NCBI GenBank assembly: GCA_965112735.1
Contig: OZ218952.1
Location: 5,208,001 to 5,272,000 of the forward strand
DNA: 64,000 nucleotides
Source: Phaeosaccion multiseriatum
Lineage: Eukaryota > Ochrophyta, other classes
Reading direction: 5' to 3'
The first letter of the stretch is position 1. Every line of letters starts with the position of its first letter. Of this stretch, positions 28,653 through 38,612 are shown piece by piece. Below the pieces are notes generated by a model that saw nothing but the letters and a program-made list of their open reading frames with translations, did not search any database and was not told where the DNA came from. A program made the translations under genes and the position numbers.

Positions 28653-28900
28653 TCGGCCCCCCGCGGGGCTTCTCGGGCTCCGGGCTTCTAGGCCATAGCC
28701 CCCTCCAGGCTTCGGGCTTCTGGCCGCAGGCCACAGCGGGCTTCTGGCCGCAGGCCAGATGTCTGGGCTTCGGGCTTCTCAGGCTGGGAAAAAAAATGGG
28801 AGACTTGGGCTTCTCGCCAGCCCCGGGCTTCTTGCTTTCGGCCGCAGGCCGCCTCAGGCTTCTGCTTATCGGGGGCCCGAGAAGCCCCGCGGGGGGCCGA
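28653..28900. mobile_element. 248-bp element bounded by perfect 25-bp inverted repeats
   Basis: Left end TCGGCCCCCCGCGGGGCTTC (28653 onward, 25 nt) is the exact reverse complement of 28876-28900. The interior is dominated by GGGCTTCTGGCCGCAGGCC repeats. The size and ends resemble a non-autonomous inverted-repeat element (MITE-like). No clear target-site duplication was seen, so a foldback repeat is the alternative. Confidence 0.45.
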
Positions 28901-29589
28901 CGCGACGAGGACCGTAGCTATCCTGGTGGCGGGCACCTTGCTTGGACGGCGCTGTACACGCCCTCGACGCCTCCACTGGCGCGCATTTGTGGACCTTTCC
29001 CACCGGTGATCCCCTTTGTTGTGCAGACGTACCAACGCGTGCCACACACCCTGACCTGCCTGGAGAGTAAACGCTGGCTCATCCCTGCCCTGGATGGGAG
29101 AGCAGGCTGGTACATCATTAGGGAGCGAGGCGGGCGTGGTCAGGCTCAGGTGCTCCAACGGCTCGGCCTCAATGCCAGACAGCTCGTCGAGCGGACCCCC
29201 TGCTTGACCCCTGGTGGATGAAGCCCCCTCCTGTCTACTGGCACCATGTCGGCAGCCAACCGCTTGTGCTCTGGCTGCTTGTCCATCGATGCATGGCGGC
29301 CACTTGCGACAGGTCCTCTCGGCACTTCGGCACTTCCTGTGCAGAGCTTGCACGCGCAGCGAAGACTCTTGCAACAGGTGTGTAGACTAGGTGAATCGCA
29401 TTTCCCTGCTTTCGTACTTTGCTTTGCTGTCTTTCTGTTACCCTCATCGTTCTCAACTCTCTGTTGTGTCTTTTTTTGCCCGCCCGCCCTCGTCCAGGTC
29501 AGCAAACCAAAACTTTCGGATGGGGCGTAGCTACTGCCATCCCCCCACTGCCATCCCCCCACTGCCATCCCCCCCCTCCATCCCCGCAG
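28901..29589. other. Region upstream of the XPD fragment, no supported gene
   Basis: Where the first XPD exons (start codon, Walker A) should lie there is no matching sequence on either strand. The end is a tandem of CTGCCATCCCCCCA before the acceptor at 29588-29589. Confidence 0.5.
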
Positions 29590-32500
29590 AGGTGGGCAAG
29601 CTCATCTACTGCACGCGCACGGTGCCAGAGATGGTCAAGTGCGTGGAGGAGCTCAAGCGGGTGATTCACTGCCGGACCCAGGAGCTAGGACCCGAGGGGG
29701 GCAAGGTGGGTGCGTGTGTGTCTGTGCGTGCGTGCGCGATTTGTTATGCAGGAAGTTCTTACCTCACGACTACCGCACCCCGCAGCACAGCCTCCTGAAG
29801 GGAGCAACCGGAGGGGGGGGGGGGGGGGGTTGGCTGTCCTTGGTAGAGCTCGGCCCCTGTTGGCCCCTGTTGGCCCCTGTTGGCCCCTGTTGGCCCCTGG
29901 CCTCGCCTCTGCCCCTCTCCCTCTTTAAGTCTTGTTCTCTTCTCCTTCTTCTCTCTTCTGTGTTCCGTCCCGTTTTGTGTTGTGGGCAGGTGCTGGGCCT
30001 GTGTCTGAGCTCGAGGCGCAATCTCTGCATCCACGAAGCAGTCATGGAAGTGCAAGCAAGAGAGTGACAGAGAGGTGAGCTGCGCGCGTTTGTGTGCGTG
30101 TGTGCGTGTGGGGGTGTGGAGAGAGACAGCGTTTGAGAGTGAGCAAGAGACTGACGAGAGAAGAGAAAAGAGGGAAGAGAAGGGAAGTTCCGCCCTGCCA
30201 GACGAAGCAAGCACTTGATCCGCCCCTGCCCTTCCTTCGGCCGCTGCGTCTCCGTCGTCCACTTACCCCTCTGCTGTCTCTTTTCTCTCTCTGTCTGTCT
30301 CTGTCTCTGTCTCTGTATCTCCCTTGCTTTCTGTCCCTCTCTCTCTATTTTGCTCCGTCGCTCCCTCTCTCTCCCCTCTCGCTCCCTGCCTCTCGCCCCC
30401 TGCCCTCTCACTCTCTGACTGCCTCCCTACCTGACTGCCGATCTGCCTCAGGGAGTGGATAGCGCCTGCCGTAACCGCACCGCCACTTGGGTGCGGAAGA
30501 AAGCCGAGAACGACCCACCGTGGCCAGCCAGCCCACGGTGAGTCACAGCAGGGCTCTCCTGCTTCCTCTTTCTTGCTTGCCCTCTCGCCCTCTCCTTCCC
30601 TCGTGCCCTCTCTCCCTCTTCTGCCCTTCTGCCCTCTGCTCTCCTGGCATACTTCCCTTCCCTCCCCTCCCTCCACACGTCTCCTGAATGGCCCTGTCTG
30701 TCTGTCTGTCTGTCGACCTGCCCATATGCCTGCCTCTTCCAATCCCTGCGCCAAGTGTGACTTCTTCGAGGAGTATTCGAGCAGCGGCAGCGACGCCGCA
30801 GTACAGTACCGGCAAGCATCATCTACAGCCTGGACGATCTCAAAGCCTTCGGAAAAGACAAAGGTGATCATCGCAATCTCCCTCCCTCCCTCTCTCCTCA
30901 CCTCGCTCACACTCTCTCTTTCCATCTTCTCTAACCCTCTGTCTTCCTCTCTGTTTCTCTCCCTCTTTCTCTCTCTCGCTCTCCTCGCGCTGTCACTCTC
31001 TCCTCCTCCCCCCCCCACGCCATCTCATGTCTTTCACCCACCTCTCTCTCTTGCCTCTCACTCACCCATCCTCTCGCTCCGTGTGTGTGTGTCCCCATGC
31101 CTCTTCCAGGCTGGTGCCCGTACTTCCTGGCGCGGCAGCCATGCATGTCATCAACCACGCCAACGTGCTCGTGTACAACTACCAGTACATGCTTGACCCG
31201 AAGGTAGGAACACATGGAGGCAATCGATCAGTCCATCATACCATTCTATTAGTCTGTCAGTCAATGAGTCTGTCTCTGCGCTCTTTCCGGTGGTTCCTTG
31301 ACATGATGCAGATATGACCCGAAGACAGGCAATCGCTCCATCTACTGAGCACGCAGTCTACAGATCACACATGGAGCCTTCATCCTCCTCCCTCTCTCTG
31401 CATCACTCTGTCTCTATTATCCTCTCCTTCCTCTGTCTCTCCCTGCAGCCCTCCCTCCCTCTGTCTAGCATTTCTCTTTCTTGTTTCTCTTTTCCCCTCC
31501 TGTCTCACTCTCACACCCCATCTGTCTTCCTCTCCTCCTTCCCTCCCTCCCTCTCCCCCCCCTGCAGGTGGCCGGTCTTGTGTGAGTCGCGAGCTCGAGG
31601 CCGAGAGCATCGTCGTGTGTGTGCTCTCTCTTTCCTCTCTCTGTCTCCTATCCTATTCTCCTTTCATTCCTCTCTGTCTCTCTCGCTTCTCTCTCGCTCA
31701 TGACAACGTCTGCACAGAGCCATGTAGTGTATGTGTATGTATGTGTGTGTATTGCTATTCCTTCTTTCTCTCACACACTCTTGGCAACCCCATACTCTCT
31801 TCCCTCCCTCTCAGGCCCTGAGCGTGGCTCTGGACCGACGTGGGCTGGATGCCGCCAGTGGCTGCGTGGCAAAGCTCTCGGAGAAGGTCAATCAAATGAA
31901 GGCCTCCAACAATCAACGGTACGGTGGGGTACGCACACACACCCATATATGTATATATATAACACGCGAGAGAGAGGGTGGGAGGGACGGGGAGAGAGAG
32001 AGGGGAAGAGAAGGAGAGGGTGTTGGTGGGTGTGTCTATTGCCTTCTCATCACAACAGAGCCCCAGTTAGCAGCAGCAGCGGTAGTAGCACCAAAAGCAT
32101 CACCAACAGTAGCAGCAGCGTGACAATGAGACCTTCTCTGCACCCCCCTTCTCCTCCCCCTCCCCCCTCAGTCTCACCGCCGAGTACCAACGCCTGGTGT
32201 CAGGTCTGGCACAGGCCAACGCCGTTGCCGGGGGTCAGGACGGGGCTCTCGCCAACCCCTCCATCCCGGCTGACATACTAAACGAGGCAGTGCCTGGCAA
32301 CATTCGAAGGGCAGAGCACTTTGTTGCCTTCATGCGCAAGATAGTTGAACACCTCAAGACCAGGTGAGGGAGGGAGGGAGGGAGGGAGGGAGGGAGAGGA
32401 GGCAGAGAGAGGAAGGAGGGAGGGAGAGGAGGGAGGAAGGGCAAGAGAGAGAGGTACCGCAGAGGAAGGATTTTTTCAATGCTTGATCTTGCCCTCACCG

Positions 32501-33893
32501 TGCCAAACTCGTGGTCGACCCCTCCTACTTCTGTCCCCTACACCACGCGCGCGCACACACATACGCACGTACACACAAACACACACACACGCACACACGC
32601 CTTTGCCGGGCAGGATCCGCGTGGAGCATGCGGAGAACTTGACTCCGATGGCGTTCCTCCACACTCTACAGAGAACCACCGCACTCGAGAGGAAGCCGCT
32701 GCGCTTCGTCTACAGCAGGTACTGCACGGCGATAGGAGGGAGGGCTGGGGTGGTTCTATTGGGCTGCTGCTTCATGACGATGATGATGATGATGATGATG
32801 ACGATGATGATGATCTTCTCCTTCTTCGTTGCGTATCCGCCACCGTGTCTGTATCTGTCCGCCCTCTCTCCCTGACCCCCTCCCTCCCCTCAGGCTCAAC
32901 TCCCTCCTGCGCACCCTAGAGGTTACCTCTCTGGACGACTTTAATCCTCTCCAAAAGGTTGCCGACTTCGCCACACTGGTGGCCACGTACTCCGAGGGCT
33001 TCGCCATCATCACGGAGCCCAACGGGTCCGTCATCCCGGGCATTTACGAGCCGGTAAGGCCGGTACTGACGTCACCACGTCCCCCTTCGTGAGGGTTATG
33101 GGTGTTCCCCTGCGTCCACTTGTACTGCTATCAGTGACTCACACTCCACCTCCTGCTCTCCCCCTTCCCATCTTTTTCGTCCCTTCTTGTCCTCTTTCTC
33201 TCCCATCCCCTCCCCTCCCCTCCTCTCCCCCTCCCCCCTTTCTCTCCCTTTCTACCCCCCCCCCCCCCCTTCCCACCCCGTCCTCCCGCGCCTCCCTCTC
33301 CTCCCCCTCCTCCCTCGTCCCTCGTCCCTCGTCCCTCCCATAGGTGATGCAGCTGTGCTGTCTCGACTCCTCCCTCGCTATAAAGCCCGTGTTCGAGCGT
33401 TTCGCCAGCGTAGTCATCACCTCAGGTAGGGAGGAGTGAATGAGAGGAGGGAGCGAGGGACGGACGGACGGAGGGAGGGAGGGAGTGAAGGATTGAAGGA
33501 GGGAGGGAGGAAGGGGGGGAGTGTGAGTGAGTGAGGAAGGTGCGTAAGTGGTGAGTGCGATCGTGAGAATGTGAGAAGTCAGTGAGTCAGTCAGTCAGTC
33601 AGTCAGTCAGTCAGTCAGTCAGTGAGTGAGTACCCCAAAGAATCAGCCACAAATACATCCCCAACACGCACCAACCAACACACAACCAAAACACACACCC
33701 AAAACATACCCACCCACCCCCATTCCGTCCAGGCACTCTGTCTCCCATGGATCTGTACCCCAAGCTGCTCGGGTTCAATCCCGTGGTGCGGGCCTCTTTG
33801 CCCATGTCCACTTTCCGTCGCTGCATGTGCCCCCTCGTGGTGACGTGGGGCAGCGACCAACTTACCATCTCCACCAAATTCGACCTAAAAGAA
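29590..33893 (+). pseudogene. ERCC2: XPD/ERCC2 helicase fragment, truncated at both ends with frame breaks
   Basis: XPD is the 5'-3' helicase of TFIIH in nucleotide-excision repair and transcription. Recognised exons are 29590-29705 (VGKLIYCTRTVPEMVK), 29990-30049 (VLGLCLSSRRNLCIHEAVME), 30452-30537 (VDSACRNRTATWVRKK), about 30756-30866 (CDFFEE, IYSLDDLKAFGKDK), about 31110-31203 (WCPYFLARQ, HANVLVYNYQYMLDPK), about 31568-31615, 31815-31918, 32172-32363, 32614-32718, 32894-33053, 33344-33425 and 33733-33893 (GTLSPMDLYPKLLGFNP, TISTKFDLKE). From 31815 on all splice phases agree. Before that, three or more exons need a frame change. Walker A, a readable DEAH box, and everything after the LSPMDLYP region (motifs V and VI) are absent. 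It could be a pseudogene, a rearranged locus or a badly assembled gene. Confidence 0.8.
33585..33640 (+). repeat. (AGTC)n microsatellite
   Basis: Ten or so tandem AGTC units in the intron before the last XPD exon. Confidence 0.85.
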
Positions 33894-34600
33894 GTGAGAC
33901 GCCCGGAGGGAGGGGAGGGAGGGGGAGTAGGAAATGACAGCGAGCATGGTTACAAGCTGCTGGAGAAGATGGATAAAGGAGCACAAAGTGCATCGATGCA
34001 TTATGGACCAGGACTTCGGATTCCTTTGCAATGTCGCTAACAACGCATGAATGTACGATACATATAACACCTTTCATCAGCTTTGCCAGTCTCTTCTTCG
34101 CTCATTCCCGCCCTTTTTCGCTGCCTGTTTGAAAAATGGGGGTATGATTGATAGGCCCAAAGGCGATTGGCGTAGTGTCGTTTGGGTGTCTCTAAAACGG
34201 TAGTCTGGAGGTGAGGGTTGCTCTTACGTTTTGAGTCCGTAACACGCGACTTCTTTCCTATGTTTCCGGGAGGTTCCAGGTTCCCAAATTAGTTTGCGAA
34301 AATCTTCAAGAAATGACGCATCTCCCTTTTTCATGCTCTGAGCGACTAGCTGGGCTGCTCCCCTCTCTCTCTGTACTATTTGTACCACCTCGGCAGCCCC
34401 CTCGTTCCTCCTGCCCCCCTCCGCCATCAAGTGCCTTCTGTGGCGGTATTCCTCGTCGTCCCGCTGCAAATTCTCCCGCGGCCATGCCCGCCACCCTGTG
34501 CTCCATCCCTTCATCTCGCGCAGACGCTCGAGCTGCTTTCGCACCGTCCCAACGTCTGTGGAGCGAATGGCAGTGGATGACGAGTGATGGGTGAGTGGTG
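33894..34600. other. Region after the last XPD exon
   Basis: A GTGAGA donor at 33894 has no XPD partner exon downstream. Short open frames here show no helicase motif. The sequence leads directly into the GGGTGA array. Confidence 0.5.
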
Positions 34601-34633
34601 AGGGAAAAGATCGGGATCAGGGTCAGAGTCAGG

Positions 34634-34671
<38 letters not shown>

Positions 34672-35104
34672 AAGGGTGAGGGTGAGGATGAGGGTGAGGG
34701 TGAGGATGTGATGGGTGAGTGGTGAGGGAAAAGATCGGGATCAGGGTCAGACTCAGGGTGAGGGTGAGGGTGAGGGTAAGGGTGAGGGTGAGGATGAGGG
34801 TGAGGGTGAGGGTAAGGGTGAGGGTGAGGGTGAAGGTGAGGGTGAGGGTGAAGGTAAGGGTGAGGGTGGGGGACGGTGAGGGTGAAGACGAGGGTGAGGG
34901 TGAAGGTGAGGGTAAGGGTGAGGGTGAGGGTGGAGGGTGTGGGTGAAGGTGAGGGTGAGGGTGAGGATGAGATGGTGAGGGTGAGGATGAGGGTGAGGGT
35001 GAGGATGTGAGGGTGAGGATGAGGGTGAAAGTGAGGGTGAGGGTGAGGATGTGAGAGTGAGGATGAGATGGTGAGGGTGAGAATGAGGGTGAGGGTGAGG
35101 ATGC

Positions 35105-35159
<55 letters not shown>

Positions 35160-35279
35160 AGGATGAGGGTGAGGGTGAGGGTGTGATGGGTGAGTGGTGA
35201 GGGTGAGGGTGAGGATGAGGGTGAGGGTGTGATGGGTGAGTGGTGAGGGAAAAGATCGGGATCAGGGTCAGAGTCAGGA

Positions 35280-35316
<37 letters not shown>

Positions 35317-35349
35317 AAGGGTGAGGGTGGGGGTCGGTGAGGGTGAAGA

Positions 35350-35387
<38 letters not shown>

Positions 35388-35766
35388 AGGGTGAAGGTGA
35401 GGGTGAGGGTGAAGGTGAGGGTGAGGGTGAGGATGAGATGGTGAAGGTGAGGATGAGGGTGAGGGTGAGGGTGAGGATGTGAGGGTGAGGGTGAGGGTGA
35501 GGATGTGAGGGTGAGGATGAGGATGTGGGTGAGGATGTGAGGGTGAGGGTGAGGGAGAGGGTGAGGGTGAGAGTAAGGGTGAGGATGTGAGGGTGAGGGT
35601 GAAGGTGAGGGTGAGGATGAGGATGAGGGTGAGGGTGAGGGTGAGATGGTGGGGGTGAGGGTGAGGATGTGAGGGTGAGGATGAGATGGTGAGGGTGAGG
35701 ATGAGGGTGAGGTTGAAGAGGTGAGGGTAAGGGTGAGGGTGAGGGTGAGGGTGAGGATGTGAGGTT

Positions 35767-35799
<33 letters not shown>

Positions 35800-36060
35800 A
35801 GGGCGAGGATGAAAGGGTGAGGGTGAGGATGTGAGAGTGAGGGTGAGGGTGAGGGTGAGAGTGAGGGTGAGGGTGAGGGTTAGAATGAGGGCGAGGGTCA
35901 GGATGAGGGCAAGGTTGAGACTGAGGGTGAGGGGGAGGGTGAGGGTCAGGGTCATGGCGAGGATGAGACTGAGGGCCAGCCAGGGTCAGGGTCAGGGTTA
36001 GGATGGGAGTTCAGGATCAGGCGAGGGTCAGGGCAAAGGTGAGAATGAGTGTGAGGGGTG
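34600..36060. repeat. GGGTGA hexanucleotide array with higher-order units
   Basis: About 1.4 kb of near-pure GGGTGA with scattered GGATGA and GGTAAG variants. A longer unit beginning GTGAGGGAAAAGATCGGGAT recurs near 34600, 34725 and 35245. It produces a 400-codon LTLTLT/SPSPSP open frame on the minus strand that is an artefact of the repeat. Confidence 0.92.
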
Positions 36061-37498
36061 AGAGGGGAGGGGTAAGGGACAGTGTCAGGCTGGATGTTGA
36101 TCCTGGTATTTGTGTCCCTGACCATATGCCCGCCTATCGCCTTGTGCCCACTATGCACCGCGTATATGCCCACTATGCACCGCGTATATACATGTACTCT
36201 CTGCTTGTGCTCTACCCTAACACACAACGTGTGGTGTGTGTGCTACCGTCATCACACCCCCAGCCACTCCATCCTGCTGCTGCTGCTGCTGCTGCTGCTC
36301 ACCTTTCCAGCAGTGCCACCACCACCACCACCACCAACCTTACCTCATGGCAGAATAAGTCAACAACTCAAGCAAGCTCACCTCCCAGCTTCTTCTCCTT
36401 CGGAATGCCGAGGGTCCATGAGTGTCACAGCGCGTGAGTGAGTGTGCGAGAGCGAGACGTGCTTGAGGCGGTCCCGCTCCCTCCGCACGGATGGCTTCGC
36501 ACACCCCTGAGGCCTCGCCTTGCGCAGGAGCGCAGGAGCACCATATCGTTGAAAGGCACGGCCAACCAATCCACGATGAGCGCTGCCTCCCGCCTCCCCC
36601 TACCTTTGGCTGCTGCCGACTCCGAGAAAGAGAACAGACGTGGTGCCAGCAGCACTGCCCGAAGCGGTGTCAAGCCCCCCTGCAGAGCCCACCGAGGCGC
36701 CGTCCGCCCAAGATGCCCACCAGCATGGTCCTCGCCTCCTGCACCGTCTGCGCAATGACGACTCGACTACTGAGCTAACAGCTCTCCCGCGCGGTCCCGT
36801 CCCTACTCCACAGCCCTAGCTACCCGTGCGCTCTCTCTGATTGGCTCCGGGCACGCACATGGCGTCGTTCTCGCTGCTCCGCCCGCACTGCGTTATGCTG
36901 GTGTTGGATTTCTCGCTAAGCCCATTTTTCCTCCCATACACCCTCCCGATGGCTCACTCACCGACGACGAGGGAAAAACCGAGCGTGAAGTGCTTCCAAA
37001 GGGGGGAAACAGCCGTATCCCGCAGGTCCCGCTAGCGCCCAGGCCATCCGATTCCGATGCAGCTCTATGCCCAACCCGCTGGGATGAAAACTCGATTTGT
37101 ACGTGGTAGTATAACGGCAACGCCGGCCCCGAAGGCGAGAGCAGGACTGCTTCCACTGCCCACTCCAAGATTTTGACACGTCATCGCCCTCATACGTAGG
37201 AACCCCAACATCACCCGTGCTGCTGCTGTATCACCAACTGCTCCAACTGCTGCTACTGCTGGCGCTGGTGGTGCTGCCAAGCCTCAACTACTTGATCATA
37301 GATAGCGCCGGGCTGAACTTACACCAGACACCAATAATCAACGTGAGACACGGAGTCTCGCAGGAGGAGGAGAGCAGGTGTCCCACCAAGTGCCCGCCCA
37401 CCTCGCTCAGAAGAGAGCAAGCGAGCGAGCGAGCGAGGCGACCCACAGACGCGAACAAGGTATCACTGCACTCTTCTCACGTCCTTACGCCTCGGCCA
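36061..37498. other. Intergenic region without a supported gene
   Basis: Contains a (CTG)n run at about 36277-36300, a (CAC)n run at about 36318-36340, a duplicated GCACCGCGTATA (36156 and 36178) and a copy of the dispersed motif in reverse orientation (GCTGTATCACCAACTGCT, 37226-37243). No protein family recognised. Confidence 0.5.
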
Positions 37499-38353
37499 TC
37501 AAAGGAGGGCTTGCTTGTGCGTATCCATATCCCCGTCCTCCCGGTGGGCTTGGACCCAGCACCGGCCGCACCAGAAGCGGTCCTCCTCCGGGCACTGAGG
37601 GCATTGACACGTCGCGTCCTCGGAGCAGATGACACACCACACGTCCTCCTCCTCAGCACACTGTGGCTGCTCCTCCCCAACTCCCTTCGGTGAGCTCTTG
37701 CCGGCGGGTTTATGGGTAGGAGGAGCCAGCACAGGCCTGTGGAATGGGGCCTGGGGGAGGACCAATCCGTTGACTACCCCGTCTAACCCGAGGCGGACCT
37801 CGTCTTGCGCCTGCTCCATGATGCGCTTGGCTTCTTTACCCGTCTCCACATGTCCATCCTCGCTGTGAAACGCATCTTCGTCTTCGTCATCGTTATCCTC
37901 GCTGCAGTCCGAGTAGCTTCGCGCCTTCTCCGCCCTTGCCCCGAGACCGAGGGCATCCTCGTCGACCATCATCCTCAGCAGCTCTTCCTCGTCGCTTGTG
38001 GGCCCCACGCCTCCTGCACCCTCCTTCTCTCCCCCTTCGAAGGCCTTCTGCCAAGCCGCCGCTTTTCGGCCCGCCTCCAGCAGCACCTGCTTCTCCGATG
38101 CGCTTCCTTCCCCCCCCTTCTCCTTCTCTCCCCCCTGCCCTCCTCCAGCCTGCTCGAGTTGGTACTCTTCCTCCGCTTCTCGAAGAAGGGCCTCCATCTC
38201 ATCTTCCTCCGAGGGCACTGTATGTATTTCAACCTCCCCGCCTTCCCCTGGCCCTTGGCGCAGCTTCTCCAGCCGGTCTTTCAGCGAGCTGCTGCTCAAG
38301 GCTTCCGTGGAGTCGCCGCCTTGCAAGGCCCTCAAGCGGGCCTTGAGGTCCAT
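37499..38353 (-). CDS. ANCHR/ZFYVE19-like protein, MIM-like helix plus C-terminal B-box-type zinc finger
   Basis: Single exon, 284 aa. The N-terminus MDLKARLRALQGG resembles the MIT-interacting leucine-rich helix of ANCHR. The middle is acidic (SDCSEDNDDEDEDAFHSEDG). The C-terminus carries a zinc finger: WCVICSEDATCQCPQCPEED, RFWCGRCWVQAHREDGDMD, THKQALL, with CxxC-x7-CxxC, CxxC, H and H ligands. ANCHR acts with ESCRT-III and VPS4 in the abscission checkpoint. The FYVE domain of the human protein is absent, as in many short homologues. It is divergent from the WDR47-like gene with 259 nt between start codons, implying a shared promoter. Confidence 0.75.
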   Translation of the reverse strand: MDLKARLRALQGGDSTEALSSSSLKDRLEKLRQGPGEGGEVEIHTVPSEEDEMEALLREAEEEYQLEQAGGGQGGEKEKGGEGSASEKQVLLEAGRKAAAWQKAFEGGEKEGAGGVGPTSDEEELLRMMVDEDALGLGARAEKARSYSDCSEDNDDEDEDAFHSEDGHVETGKEAKRIMEQAQDEVRLGLDGVVNGLVLPQAPFHRPVLAPPTHKPAGKSSPKGVGEEQPQCAEEEDVWCVICSEDATCQCPQCPEEDRFWCGRCWVQAHREDGDMDTHKQALL

Positions 38354-38612
38354 TGTGAAGGAGCAAATGGGGAGGAGGAGGCCTTCCCCCCCACCCCCCC
38401 CCCGCGCCCCTCATCAGTTTGTCCTCCACTCGCCACAATTGGCGACGCCTTCTCCCTCTACCCCAACCGATTATTCCCCACTTTCTTTCCCTTCCTTCCC
38501 TCCTTCCCTTAACAATTTCTGTTGTACCATGGGCCTGTAGCTTCGTGAAGAGCCTCAGCGCTACAGTAGACTGCTCGGTGTCGCCAAGGGTTGCAATTTT
38601 ACTTCCTTCGAC
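38354..38612. promoter_or_regulatory. Bidirectional intergenic promoter region, ANCHR-like / WDR47-like
   Basis: 259 nt between two divergent ATG codons. It is pyrimidine-rich on the plus strand, and no classical TATA box is evident. Promoter role inferred from gene arrangement only. Confidence 0.45.

Noticed and set aside
28337-29221. 294-codon plus-strand frame upstream of XPD as the missing XPD N-terminus
   Set aside because: No Walker A GxGKT, no XPD motif; much of it consists of inverted and tandem GC-rich repeats.
34753-35955. 400-codon minus-strand open frame (LTLTLT/SPSPSP)
   Set aside because: Entirely a by-product of the GGGTGA hexanucleotide array; no start context, no domain.
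34600-36060. True telomere
   Set aside because: The unit GGGTGA is not a recognised telomere sequence, and genes continue on the right side without a chromosome end.
36716-36790. Possible tRNA on the minus strand (GTTAGCTCAGTAGTCGAG resembles a D-arm)
   Set aside because: No T-loop GTTCRANNC, no matching acceptor stem or plausible anticodon arm at the right distance.
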